64,000 bases of DNA, taken from UBA5109 sp964606735. GTDB lineage: Bacteria; Pseudomonadota; Gammaproteobacteria; Pseudomonadales; Pseudohongiellaceae. Positions 1-8,263 of the stretch are shown one piece after another (positions within the stretch are counted from its first letter, which is position 1; each line of letters opens with the position of its first letter). A program made the position numbers and the translations under genes. The notes beneath the pieces are model-generated. The model did no database searches and had not been told where the DNA came from. It was given only the letters and a program-made list of their open reading frames with translations. Where the stretch lies: positions 1 through 64,000 of the forward strand of contig CAZSHI010000008.1 in NCBI GenBank assembly GCA_964606735.1, written 5' to 3'.

Positions 1-264
1 TAATTTACCGGTTTTAATAGAGGTTTATTTATTAGAGCCTAGTTTTACCTATTTACATCCATTATGAAACTGCTTTTTAAGCATGGCAAGCGAATGTCCA
101 CTTTGGATAGAAAGCAGACATTTGGTTATCAGCAGTTGGGGGGGGCAAAAAAGTACCTAAGCAATAGTGAGTATTACTCAAATGTACTTAATAATGCTCA
201 ATTGCCACACTAACCAAGGTCGCAAGTTATCGAAATATAATGATTGAATAACTTACTGGTGCCA
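1..264. other. AT-rich non-coding stretch at window start
   Basis: No convincing gene is visible on either strand. The stretch holds one copy of an imperfect palindrome (93-122) and a run of eight G at about 139-146. It ends at a tRNA-like remnant. If that remnant is an attachment-site relic, these bases would lie on the inserted side, but nothing here identifies an element. Confidence 0.5.
93..122. repeat. Imperfect palindromic intergenic repeat, copy 1
   Basis: The arms AATGTCCACTTT and AAAGCAGACATT flank a 6-base loop and pair at 10 of 12 positions. Related copies are at 1898-1925 and 2488-2515. All three are intergenic and share an AATGTC-type outer arm. Function unknown; it could be a short dispersed repeat or an RNA hairpin. 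Confidence 0.5.
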
Positions 265-309
265 CTGCGAACCAGACGGCCACATATTCGAATCATGTCG
301 GGTGTGCTA
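265..309 (+). pseudogene. tRNA-Arg 3' half remnant
   Basis: These 45 bases match the intact tRNA-Arg at 29575-29651 from the anticodon loop to the CCA end, with about ten mismatches, nearly all transitions. The T-loop core TTCGAATCATG is identical. The anticodon position reads GCG. The 5' half (acceptor strand and D arm) is missing: no CACCCG-like partner lies upstream. A terminator follows directly, as after a real tRNA. It may be a decayed tRNA, or the 3' attachment copy left when an element entered a tRNA-Arg gene outside the window. Confidence 0.5.
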
Positions 310-315
310 TATAAT

Positions 316-341
316 AAAAGCCTGCTAAAGCAGGCTTTTTT
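316..341. terminator. Rho-independent terminator, possibly bidirectional
   Basis: Stem AAAAGCCTGC / GCAGGCTTTT, loop TAAA, followed by a T tract on the plus strand. It sits 6 bases after the tRNA-Arg remnant and 41 bases past the stop of the minus-strand dehydrogenase, so it could end transcription from both sides. Confidence 0.8.
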
Positions 342-381
342 GTTTCTGTATCTTCAATAGAAGTTACTCTGGCCCCTTTGA

Positions 382-1773
382 TTAAAAAAGTACCACAGCC
401 CCTATCGTAGTGCGATCTGAGACGGCCTGAAAAGCCTGTTTAGTCTGTTCAAAGGGGACGGCCAGGGTAACCATGGCATTAGCATCAAACAGACCCTGAT
501 CAATCAATTGTATGAAGCGCGGCACATCGGATTTGGCATTAACGCCACCATACTGCCCCGCATAATGGATACGCCCCCGATTGGACCAAGCTCCTGCAGG
601 CAAAGAAATTTCGCCACGAGGTAAACCAAGGGTAACCAGGCGGCCAGCCGCCCGTGTACATTCCCAGGCCTGTTTGGTGGGTAATAACGCGCTCGGATCT
701 GGACCACGTTCTACCGTGGGAGTTCTGAAATCGGCTCCTACGGATGTGACAACAAGATCTGCCCCACGACTGTCTCCGTTCATGCGGCTATCCCTGCCAC
801 CAATCAGTTTTCTGTCCGTTGGTCCGCTGCAGAGATCCCTGATGTGCTGAACCAGATTATCACCTTCCATGTTAGGATCCAGGGTCAGCGTGGCACCAAG
901 CTGTTGCGCAAGTGCTCGACGTGCGGCTATCGGTTCTATCGCGATAATCTGTGAGGCTCCCATAATTCTGGCTCCCTGAATGGAGCTAAGACCCACCGGG
1001 CCCGCACCAAAAACAACCACATTAGAGCCAAAGTCAACCGGGACAAACGTGGTAACAGCACCCAGACCGCAGGCTCCCACACAACCAAGCATTGCTAGTT
1101 CGGCTGGTGTTTGTTCTGTGAATGCAGGCACACAATACCACTCATAAGTCACCATCAGCTCACCAAAGCCTCCGGTGTTGTTGTGCTGCACTACCGGGGT
1201 TCCATCAGCCAGTTCTCCAATCGAGACCAGAGGTTCTCCGGCAGAAGGATTCATTTGGCAAATGTCGCCGCGACCACGAAGACAGTTATAACACTCACCA
1301 CAGTTGGGAGTATTAGTTACTAGGACACGATCGCCGGGACGGATTCGTCTGACAGAGGGTCCCACCGCTTCAACAATACCTACACCGCCATGTCCCAGAA
1401 TACGCGCCTCATCACCTCGGGAACCATCACCATTTTCACCAAGCGCCTGATTAATGATTGAATAGCAGCATTGGGCGGCTTCGGTCCTCACCACCACCAT
1501 GTTTTCCCTGATAGGAGCCAGACGGACTTCCTGAATTTCTGCGCCTGCCGGCTGTCTAACAAAGGCCTTGAATATTTCTCCAACAGGGGGGGCATCAGAA
1601 GTTTGAGTTCCAGAAATTGCATTTGTGGTATTTTGCTGTGCAGCGATTTGGGAGGAGGCGGCCAAAGCACCTGTCACGGCTGCGATACTGCCTTTCTTCA
1701 GAAGATTACGCCTCGAGATGCCTGAGTCTTCAGTTTCAGATATGGCTTTATCATTTTCTGGCGTTTTACACAT
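382..1773 (-). CDS. Tat-signal zinc-dependent alcohol dehydrogenase-like protein (MDR family)
   Basis: A 463-residue medium-chain dehydrogenase/reductase. The N-terminus carries a twin-arginine motif (SRRNLLKKG, about residues 20-28), then an Ala-rich hydrophobic stretch ending AAQ, so export by Tat is predicted. The structural zinc cysteines are present (C-G-E-C-x2-C-x7-C). The Rossmann loop reads GAGPVG. The usual GHE zinc/proton-relay motif reads GHG here; a Cys pair (QCCYS) sits where the catalytic Cys is expected. An exported NAD(P)-type enzyme is unusual. It stands alone and is flanked by terminators and repeats. The family call is sure; activity and substrate are not. Confidence 0.85.
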   Translation of the reverse strand: MCKTPENDKAISETEDSGISRRNLLKKGSIAAVTGALAASSQIAAQQNTTNAISGTQTSDAPPVGEIFKAFVRQPAGAEIQEVRLAPIRENMVVVRTEAAQCCYSIINQALGENGDGSRGDEARILGHGGVGIVEAVGPSVRRIRPGDRVLVTNTPNCGECYNCLRGRGDICQMNPSAGEPLVSIGELADGTPVVQHNNTGGFGELMVTYEWYCVPAFTEQTPAELAMLGCVGACGLGAVTTFVPVDFGSNVVVFGAGPVGLSSIQGARIMGASQIIAIEPIAARRALAQQLGATLTLDPNMEGDNLVQHIRDLCSGPTDRKLIGGRDSRMNGDSRGADLVVTSVGADFRTPTVERGPDPSALLPTKQAWECTRAAGRLVTLGLPRGEISLPAGAWSNRGRIHYAGQYGGVNAKSDVPRFIQLIDQGLFDANAMVTLAVPFEQTKQAFQAVSDRTTIGAVVLF

Positions 1774-1897
1774 GGCATTTACCTAGTTGTAGTAATGGTT
1801 TTATCTCGTTAAAACGAGTAATTTTTATTGATTATAGCTAACTCTTTTATTGCCAGTTGATAAAGATGGCATAGCATAAATTGATCATGTTTTTCTT

Positions 1898-1925
1898 ATG
1901 TCTGCCTTGGGTCGAGAGCGGACAT
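1898..1925. repeat. Imperfect palindromic intergenic repeat, copy 2
   Basis: ATGTCTGCCTT and AGAGCGGACAT are imperfect inverted arms about a 6-base loop, related to the copies at 93-122 and 2488-2515. It lies between two minus-strand genes. Confidence 0.45.
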
Positions 1926-1947
1926 GTGACCATTATCGAAATATAGG

Positions 1948-2409
1948 TTATGGGGCATTAATCTCTTGTACGATGATTTCACTAGCAAACCTCCCAATTG
2001 TACAATCAGTCAATTCATCCTCTGGAACCTCTTCGCACACCAGCCATTGGTGATTTTTTACAAATAGATTATCTATTCTTATAAGAAGAAGATCTTCCTT
2101 ATAAGTTTCTAAAATAATTAGTGCAGGTTCAAAAGTAGTGTAGGCGGGCATCCCCCAGGAATGATAAAAACCTATAAATTCAATTGGTTTATCAGAAAGA
2201 GAGCCGTAAAGCACTTCACTAACGGTGTACTCCAGATTAAATACCCTAGACATGCATATTGTTTCTAATTCGCTATCTTCTGGTTGTTCTATAAAATCTG
2301 TGCAAGAACCATTAAGTAACTCAACCGACAACGGTGAACCCACAAAAGCAAAAGTATCTGCCTGACTAATTCCTGGTAGAAGTATGACTACTAACAGCAG
2401 CTTATTCAT
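1948..2409 (-). CDS. Secreted hypothetical protein
   Basis: A 153-residue protein with a clear signal peptide (MNKLLLVVILLPGISQA, cleavage about residue 17). The mature part is acidic and has four cysteines (near GSCTDF, ETICM, LVCEE and TDCTI), which suggests a disulfide-stabilised envelope protein. I do not recognise a family. No strong ribosome-binding site is visible. Base composition is AT-rich like its surroundings, which hints at accessory DNA. Confidence 0.6.
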   Translation of the reverse strand: MNKLLLVVILLPGISQADTFAFVGSPLSVELLNGSCTDFIEQPEDSELETICMSRVFNLEYTVSEVLYGSLSDKPIEFIGFYHSWGMPAYTTFEPALIILETYKEDLLLIRIDNLFVKNHQWLVCEEVPEDELTDCTIGRFASEIIVQEINAP

Positions 2410-2487
2410 AAACTAGATATATAGAAGTCGATTTTTACTTTTGCTCTGATTCTAGCTGAGATTTACTACAAATACGCCATTTAGCCG

Positions 2488-2515
2488 AATGTCCGCTTTA
2501 GATAGATAGCAGTTA
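2488..2515. repeat. Imperfect palindromic intergenic repeat, copy 3 (degenerate)
   Basis: The left arm AATGTCCGCTTT is well kept and the right arm is decayed (ATAGCAGTTA). It is preceded by CCG, much as copy 1 is preceded by GCG. Same family as 93-122 and 1898-1925. Confidence 0.4.
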
Positions 2516-2536
2516 ACCCCAATTTTACCTATGAAG

Positions 2537-2555
2537 CGCTAATGCTTAATTAGCG
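2537..2555. other. Perfect 7-bp hairpin
   Basis: CGCTAAT and ATTAGCG flank a 5-base loop. There is no T tract, so it is not a typical terminator. It could be an operator for the downstream TPR gene or a transcript-end structure for the upstream side. Confidence 0.4.
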
Positions 2556-2765
2556 TCTCAATGCACTACAATTAGATACACGTTATTAAAACTTTCTTTT
2601 AATCGGTTCAAGTAACATTTCGTTCCTGTTGGTATTTACCCGCAGAAAATGTAATAGCTATTTCCTATCACATATTACATTTTATATTAATATTGTTACC
2701 AATATAATTTTTCTAAATTTTTACTATGACCACTGTAGTTAATGTTAAAAACAGGACCAGATACT

Positions 2766-3356
2766 ATGAAAAAATTATCTAAATTTGCTTTGATATTTAC
2801 TGCATTACCGTTCGTATCTTATGCACAATGCGGGCTGGAATGCGATCCATCGGCCAGTGCTATTCTCCTGGGTGGTGGCAACTATGCACGTGATTGCTAT
2901 CTGAATTCACACATGGTGACCCAGAATACGGAGCTTGCATCATTAAGGATGCTAGAATCGTGTGATTTTGCGATCACCCATGTCGAACTGAGCAAGCAAA
3001 ACCGGGCTGCAACCCATACTAATCGAGGGGTCATTCAAATTGCCCTTGGGAATTATGATGATGCTTTTGCAGATTTTAATATCGCGATGAATTTATTACC
3101 CGATGCTGCCTCAATTCTGCTTAATCGTGGTAATGCTTATTACCATACGGGTAATTATCAAAGAGCAATTGAAGACTACATGCAATCTTTGGAACTAGGA
3201 TTTTCGGAATATTCTGATGTTTATATAAATCTGGGAAAATCCTATGAGCGTATTGGTGACGTCAATCAAGCGGAACAAAATTACCGACGAGCACTAGAAT
3301 TAGCACCTGAGCATATGGAAACACAAGGTCTACTACAAGGTTTAACTTCTCAGTAA
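2766..3356 (+). CDS. Secreted tetratricopeptide-repeat (TPR) protein
   Basis: About 196 residues from ATG 2766, chosen because it gives a normal signal peptide (MKKLSKFALIFTALPFVSYA) and follows AGGACC. An upstream in-frame ATG at 2742 lacks a binding site. The C-terminal half has three consecutive TPR units (TNRGVIQIALGNYDDA, LNRGNAYYHTGNYQRA, INLGKSYERIGDVNQA), so it is a helical protein-binding scaffold in the periplasm. The cysteine-containing N-terminal part is unrecognised. Monocistronic with its own terminator. Confidence 0.8.
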   Translation: MKKLSKFALIFTALPFVSYAQCGLECDPSASAILLGGGNYARDCYLNSHMVTQNTELASLRMLESCDFAITHVELSKQNRAATHTNRGVIQIALGNYDDAFADFNIAMNLLPDAASILLNRGNAYYHTGNYQRAIEDYMQSLELGFSEYSDVYINLGKSYERIGDVNQAEQNYRRALELAPEHMETQGLLQGLTSQ

Positions 3357-3389
3357 AACTAAGCTAATAAAAAACTATCTAAAAACGAT

Positions 3390-3427
3390 AAAAAGGGACA
3401 AATGATAAAGCTTGGCCCTTTTTTTTT
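3390..3427 (+). terminator. Rho-independent terminator of TPR gene
   Basis: The stem AAAAAGGG-x-CAA pairs with TTG-x-CCCTTTTT around a 10-base loop, and a long T run follows. It lies 33 bases past the TPR stop codon. Confidence 0.75.
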
Positions 3428-3764
3428 GTTAAATAACAATCAGTGATTAAGTACTTTATCAGGTAGCTCAGAGCTTATCCTGCCCTGTTCTGTACTTAGG
3501 GGCCCGTCTATATGAGCCCGGAGATGTCTTTACCGATAGTGAAGTTTTAGCAGTATCCATATTGATCTATTTAAGGTAATTTTTGGAAAAAATGTAAAAT
3601 GGGCTTACCTAGGCGCCTGTAGATTCCAAATTGCATTGAAATGTTACATAATGCGAAATTTTCATGGGAGCAATTGTTAAACAGAAGAATTCAAAATTGA
3701 AGCGCTTTAAGATTTGAGTGCTAGCTGTAAAATTTATTTTTATTTTTAAAAATAGGCTCTAGAA
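3428..3764. other. Intergenic region upstream of serine hydrolase
   Basis: No full gene is seen. A short open stretch at about 3498-3581 ends in a stop and could be a gene remnant, but is too short to name. The last 60 bases are very AT-rich and likely promoter DNA for the hydrolase. Confidence 0.35.
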
Positions 3765-5198
3765 ATGAAATACAAGTTATTAGTGGCAGTAGGATTAATT
3801 GCGATTGTCATCGGAGTGCTATATCAATATTCTGGAGAACAGGAAGTTGCAACTCCGAGTTTAGAGGTTGAACAAGATCTTCAATCTTCTGCTCTCGGAT
3901 CGGAATTAGAACAAGAAATAAGTGCATTCTTGACAGAGCTCTACCCGGACAATCAACCGGGAATTTCAGTTATTTTAGCCAAGGGTGATGAGATTCTTTA
4001 TAGAGAAGGTCACGGCATGGCCAATGTTGAGCACAGCATTTCCATTTCACCCAATATGGTTTTTAGACTAGGCTCCCTGACCAAACAAATGACAACTGCA
4101 AGTATCATGATGCTAGCAGAAGAAGGCTTGCTACAAGTTGATGACCCTATAACGAAATATTTTCCAGACTATCCTACACACGGTTATACAATTACCTTAC
4201 GCCATTTGATGACTCATACCTCTGGCATTATTGACTTCCTGGCAATAGAAGAGTTTCCGAACATAGAGAAGGAAGATATAACAGCGATGGATGTTATAGA
4301 TTTTTTCAAAAACGCACCCATGAACTTTGCGCCAGGAGAGGCTTATAGTTATAGCAACTCTGGTTATGTGATGCTGGGTGCGATAATTGAACAATTATCG
4401 GGGCAACCCTATGTAGATTTCATCCAGGAAAGAATTTTCACCCCTCTGGGTATGGAAAATACTTATCACGGCGATTTTAGAAGAATTATTCCCAACAGGG
4501 TTACTGGTTATGAAATGGGCGCAGAGGGTTATGAAAATTCCTCTTATTTGAGTATGACCATTCCAGGCGCAGCTGGTGCAATTATTTCAACTGTGGACGA
4601 CCTGCTTAAATGGAATACAGCATTATTTGCGGGGGAAGTTGTTTCTTTGGAATCACTAGAAGAAATGACAACGCCATTCATTTTGAACAATGGCGAGTTA
4701 TCAAACTATGGTTTTGGACTTGCGATTCAGAACTTGAGGGGCCAGCCCATGATTTCACACACGGGCGGTATTAATGGCTTTATAACTTATGCTGCCTATC
4801 TACCTGAAAGTGATGTGTATGTGGCCGTCTTGGGCAATACCGGTTTTCAATCTCGCGTTTATGAAAGTAACACCATGTTAGCCATGGCGATTGGCGACCC
4901 GTATCCATCACTGGAGATTCAGTCAGTCGACCCAAGCGTTTTAAATAGTTACACCGGCACATATCAATTAATAAGGGGCACTCGATTTGATATATCTGTT
5001 GCTGATGAAGGGCTTAGTGTGAGTATAAACGGAGGCCCTACGCTTGATCTTTTGGCTGCTTCTGATAGCGTTTTTTATCTAGACAAGAGTTTCACGCATT
5101 TTAGCTTTGAGGAAAGCGACACTGGTGAAAACTATGATCTTATTCAGTATACCACTGCTGAAGAATCAGATGGCGAGGTCGCAAGATTAATAGAGTAG
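3765..5198 (+). CDS. Serine beta-lactamase-family hydrolase (class C/esterase type)
   Basis: A 477-residue protein with an N-terminal hydrophobic segment (residues 5-21) that acts as a signal or anchor. The penicillin-binding fold motifs are intact: SLTK (S104-K107, nucleophile and base), YSN (196-198) and HTGG (332-335). A C-terminal beta-rich region of about 90 residues follows, as in many esterase or peptidase members of this clan. Such enzymes cleave esters or D-amino-acid peptides in the periplasm; few are true beta-lactamases. It stands alone in AT-rich surroundings. Confidence 0.88.
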   Translation: MKYKLLVAVGLIAIVIGVLYQYSGEQEVATPSLEVEQDLQSSALGSELEQEISAFLTELYPDNQPGISVILAKGDEILYREGHGMANVEHSISISPNMVFRLGSLTKQMTTASIMMLAEEGLLQVDDPITKYFPDYPTHGYTITLRHLMTHTSGIIDFLAIEEFPNIEKEDITAMDVIDFFKNAPMNFAPGEAYSYSNSGYVMLGAIIEQLSGQPYVDFIQERIFTPLGMENTYHGDFRRIIPNRVTGYEMGAEGYENSSYLSMTIPGAAGAIISTVDDLLKWNTALFAGEVVSLESLEEMTTPFILNNGELSNYGFGLAIQNLRGQPMISHTGGINGFITYAAYLPESDVYVAVLGNTGFQSRVYESNTMLAMAIGDPYPSLEIQSVDPSVLNSYTGTYQLIRGTRFDISVADEGLSVSINGGPTLDLLAASDSVFYLDKSFTHFSFEESDTGENYDLIQYTTAEESDGEVARLIE

Positions 5199-5236
5199 TT
5201 TGTAAACTGAAAATATAAATATATAGATTTGAAGGC

Positions 5237-5301
5237 GTCTGTGGACGGAATCGAACTGGTACGGATTATTATTCCGAGAGATTTTAAGTTCCTTGTCAGA
5301 C
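5237..5301 (-). pseudogene. Possible tRNA-Leu(UAA) 3' remnant
   Basis: On the minus strand the stretch reads an anticodon loop CTTAAAA (anticodon TAA), a variable-arm hairpin CGGA...TCCG and a T loop TTCGATT in the right order for tRNA-Leu. The T stem no longer pairs and the 5' acceptor and D arm are missing. The stop of the GNAT pseudogene lies inside it. I give this modest confidence. Confidence 0.35.
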
Positions 5302-5670
5302 AATATGACTAGCATCTCGATCTATTCTATAGATTAAGACTCTATTACCATAAAGAATTGTTTCTCTTTCCAGCTTTTCACCTAAACACATCGCTACTTT
5401 TATAGAAGGTTTGTTTTCAGGGGAGATAAGACTGATCACATGCTCTTTCTCTAACTCTGTAAAAGCATACTCTAGTGCATATTTAGCTCCTTCTGTAGCG
5501 TAACCTTTCCCCTAATAAGGTCTAGCTAACAACCAGCCAAGCTCAAATCTCGGCCACCCTTCTGAGTGGATAAACCCAATTCTTCCTATTAATTTACAGC
5601 TACTTTGTTCCTCAACAGCCCACATGCCATAGCCTAGGATGAGTCTTGAGGTTGGCAACATATACGCCAA
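5296..5670 (-). pseudogene. GNAT-family acetyltransferase pseudogene (RimJ/RimL type)
   Basis: The minus strand encodes LGYGMWAVEE, then LIGRIGF, then LGWLLARPY, an in-frame TAG, then GKGYATEGAKYALEYAF and an ordinary GNAT C-terminus. In relatives the position after RPY is usually Trp (TGG), so TAG is a single nonsense change at about 5512-5514. The N-terminal third is missing: homology starts near the LGYGMW motif, and upstream sequence belongs to an unrelated fragment. It is therefore both truncated and interrupted. The acetyl-CoA-binding segment G-K-G-Y-A-T is preserved. Confidence 0.75.
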
Positions 5671-5797
5671 GGTGGTAAAAGAAGCCGAGAGGGAAACCCA
5701 GTATTTTGCTGGGCTGGCCTTCACCTCAATGGATGACAATGCCAAAAACACTATCAAGTACTTCGTCGACTCGCTCATCGGTGAACGAGACTTCTAA
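5639..5797 (+). pseudogene. Orphan C-terminal gene fragment
   Basis: A 52-codon open stretch with well-formed coding character (NIYAKVVKEAERETQYFAG ... YFVDSLIGERDF). It abuts and overlaps the truncated 5' end of the GNAT pseudogene. A stop lies just upstream (5630-5632), so it is probably the tail of a gene lost by rearrangement. Family not recognised. Confidence 0.4.
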
Positions 5798-5826
5798 AAC
5801 ATTCCTGTCCTGACATCTGCTTCCGT

Positions 5827-7881
5827 TTAAGGTGTTCTCGGCCCGAAATGCGGCATGTCTTCACCAAACTCCACAGCGCCTAGATCTGGAGCGCGTCCAC
5901 TAAAGCCATCATTGACACCTGGTAATACCATGCCGGCATCTATGGCAGTTGCACCTCGACGCAGGCGATAATCTACTTCCTCAATCGAATACATGTCGGT
6001 CAGTTCGCCATTTGGATCCGGCATCGTGACATTACGGAAAATGTCCAGATCGATGAGGATGCTGTTGCTTTCCTGTCCGGTTGCTTCACTGAAGTCCTCC
6101 AGGGAATTATAGTCGCGCTGCACCAGCGCATTGAGCTCATAATTGGCATCACGATCGAAAGGTGGCGAGTACCACATAAAGGGAGCGGTGCTCCTGTTTT
6201 CATTGATGTAGTAACCGTTATAGTCACTTGATGAGTAGTTGGTGAGCGTTGGTATGCCCATTACCGGCCCGTCATATTGTCCGAGAATCAGGTTGTTTCT
6301 AAACTCAAGGTTGGCGGCTTCGTTGCCCATGCCCGGAGCTGCATTTGAAAAAAAGGTATTGTGGTAATACACACCACCGGCAGGGCGCTGCGAAAATTTG
6401 ATGGAACCCGATACCGGTGAGTTGTAGGTGATATTACGAATGAAATAGGCCGGACCACCACCAAGCGGCTGCAAACTGTAAGCCTGTAATGCCGAGTTGA
6501 AGCAGCGATTGCGCATGACGCGAACATTATAGAAAGCGCCATCTGCTTCAATACAGTTATCATGTACGTTGTAAATATCATTGTTGTAAATATCAATTGA
6601 AACCGGAATCAACTCGCGCGGTGTATTGGGCCAGTCATCCGGTTCGCCATAGGTGGCATGATCGATGCCGTCATGAAAATGATAAACGCTGTTATAGGCG
6701 ATGACATGGCCTGAGCCATAGACCTTGACGGCAAACTGCGACTGGTTATCTGTCAAGGCAATAATATCTGGAATTTGTGACCAGTAATCCCAGTTGGGAC
6801 GATTGGGGCTCACAGACCAGGGAACCAGCAGTTCGGTATTGTGACGGCCGGTAAAATAATTATCGGCAATATAGAAATCCCGTGAACCGCTCCAGTCGGT
6901 GTGTATACCGATACCAACGTCTTCAAATTTATTGTTTTTGAAGGTGAGCCCCTTGGCGCCGGCGATGCGTTTCAGGCCAGCCTCGAAGGTGATAAAGGTG
7001 TTGCGGAAAGTCAGTCCTTCAAAATAGTGGTAATCGGCGGCCATGACATTGAATAAATTATGGTTGCCATCACCGTCAAAAACCACTTCACCGTCTCCGG
7101 CTGCCTTGATCACGATAGGGCGCTCTGCCGTGCCTTTGGCTGTCAGGTAATAGGTGCCGTCACCGGTGGTGTTACAGCACTCGGTCCAGCCGGATAACAG
7201 TTCATGGCCATAACGAAAGCGTTGATCCTGGTAGACGCCCGCATGAACCAAAATGGTGTCTCCAGGTTTAACCCGCGGTGGAAAAGCATTGTACCAGTCG
7301 CCACCTTCGGTGGGCGTGAACTCGGCATAATCGGCAGAACTCATGAAGTAGGCTGAGAGTAATCCTTTAAATGCCGGTTCCTCTCGTGGGCCATCCCAGT
7401 CGAAGGGATAAACGTGATAGACATTGCCATCTTCAGCCGGCATGGGTTCCGGCCGGGTTCTCACCTCGACTGTGCGTTCGGCTACTCCATTCACGCCATC
7501 CGGGTCGCTCAGGGTGAAGCGCGCTTCATAGAGCGTATCGGGTTCCAGATCAAAAATGCTACCGGCAAACATGTTGGGTACGATTACATTGTAAGCCCCG
7601 GTAAAAACGATGGAGGTGACTTCCTCATTCTGCAGGCGGAACAGCGGTAAACCTTCGCGCCAGTTTCTAGCGCCTTTTTCGCGATAGGCTACCGTGACAG
7701 AGGCATTTCGATTGTCATCACCACCGATCTGCCATTCAAAGCCAAGATTCTCGAGAGTTGGTGGTTCAACATACAAATGACCGGCAGTGACATTGTCCTG
7801 GGCCTGGGCAAACTGGCAAAGCAAAAGTGCCAAAGCGGCCAGGAAGAAATTGATCGGAGAAGAAAAATGGAAGTTATGCAT
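5827..7881 (-). CDS. Secreted right-handed parallel beta-helix protein
   Basis: A 684-residue exported protein (signal peptide residues 1-27, ending FAQAQ). Residues about 35-150 look like a fibronectin-III-type beta domain (LYEARFTLSDPDG). From about 200 on, repeated short units of the type GLTFRNTFI, GLTFKNNKFEDVGIGI, FYIADNYFTG, VIAYNSVYHFHDGID, DIYNNDIYNVHDNCIEADG and VRVMRNRCFNSALQAY form a pectate-lyase-like helix. Such folds bind or cleave polysaccharides; no lyase catalytic motif can be assigned by eye. Start follows AGAGG. No same-strand partner lies close. Confidence 0.8.
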   Translation of the reverse strand: MHNFHFSSPINFFLAALALLLCQFAQAQDNVTAGHLYVEPPTLENLGFEWQIGGDDNRNASVTVAYREKGARNWREGLPLFRLQNEEVTSIVFTGAYNVIVPNMFAGSIFDLEPDTLYEARFTLSDPDGVNGVAERTVEVRTRPEPMPAEDGNVYHVYPFDWDGPREEPAFKGLLSAYFMSSADYAEFTPTEGGDWYNAFPPRVKPGDTILVHAGVYQDQRFRYGHELLSGWTECCNTTGDGTYYLTAKGTAERPIVIKAAGDGEVVFDGDGNHNLFNVMAADYHYFEGLTFRNTFITFEAGLKRIAGAKGLTFKNNKFEDVGIGIHTDWSGSRDFYIADNYFTGRHNTELLVPWSVSPNRPNWDYWSQIPDIIALTDNQSQFAVKVYGSGHVIAYNSVYHFHDGIDHATYGEPDDWPNTPRELIPVSIDIYNNDIYNVHDNCIEADGAFYNVRVMRNRCFNSALQAYSLQPLGGGPAYFIRNITYNSPVSGSIKFSQRPAGGVYYHNTFFSNAAPGMGNEAANLEFRNNLILGQYDGPVMGIPTLTNYSSSDYNGYYINENRSTAPFMWYSPPFDRDANYELNALVQRDYNSLEDFSEATGQESNSILIDLDIFRNVTMPDPNGELTDMYSIEEVDYRLRRGATAIDAGMVLPGVNDGFSGRAPDLGAVEFGEDMPHFGPRTP

Positions 7882-8263
7882 GCTCGGCCTCTTTGCCAGA
7901 AATTTTGAAATTATTATGAGGCGATAGTCTTATTCATGAATGATAAGTTAGCTTCCTGCTTCATATAAATCAATCATTGAGGACTTTATTGCAGATGAAG
8001 GCCAGGATGAAAGTCTTGGTTTTATGAGCAAAGGGATTTTCGTCTTGCAGTACTGGTAAGCGGCAGCAGTCACAGGTCATTTCTTTACCAAAGAGGGCTA
8101 ATAATGCTTAAACAAATGCGTAGGATTCGTGTATAGTTCGAGCCTTGATGGCGCGTTTTCATCAAAAAAACCTTATATTTTTCATGGGGATAGAAGTTTG
8201 AGACAAACTGTTTCGAACAAGGTGCGCCGGATTGGACATTGAAAAGGGGAGAGACTCAGCACA
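7882..8263. other. Intergenic region between divergent beta-helix and cassette-1 genes
   Basis: This 382-base gap between divergent genes should hold both promoters. No gene, tRNA or clear repeat is seen. A strong GGGGAGAG ribosome-binding site lies at its right end, ahead of the cassette-1 start. Confidence 0.4.

Larger units (their letters stand above)
2410..2765. other. Intergenic region with palindrome copy 3 and a perfect hairpin
   Basis: This 356-base AT-rich gap separates the divergent secreted orphan and the TPR gene. It holds the third palindromic repeat, a perfect hairpin at 2537-2555, and then very AT-rich sequence (about 2640-2740) likely to contain the promoter of the TPR gene. 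No gene is seen. Confidence 0.5.
5199..5826. other. Decayed region: tRNA-like remnant, broken GNAT gene, gene fragment
   Basis: This 628-base stretch has no intact gene. From left to right it holds a possible tRNA-Leu(UAA) remnant, a GNAT acetyltransferase pseudogene on the minus strand, and a 52-codon orphan fragment on the plus strand. Together they look like a recombination junction. Confidence 0.6.

Noticed and set aside
3498..3581. Short open stretch before the serine hydrolase as a small gene
   Set aside because: No start codon with a binding site and no recognisable sequence; noted only as a possible remnant.
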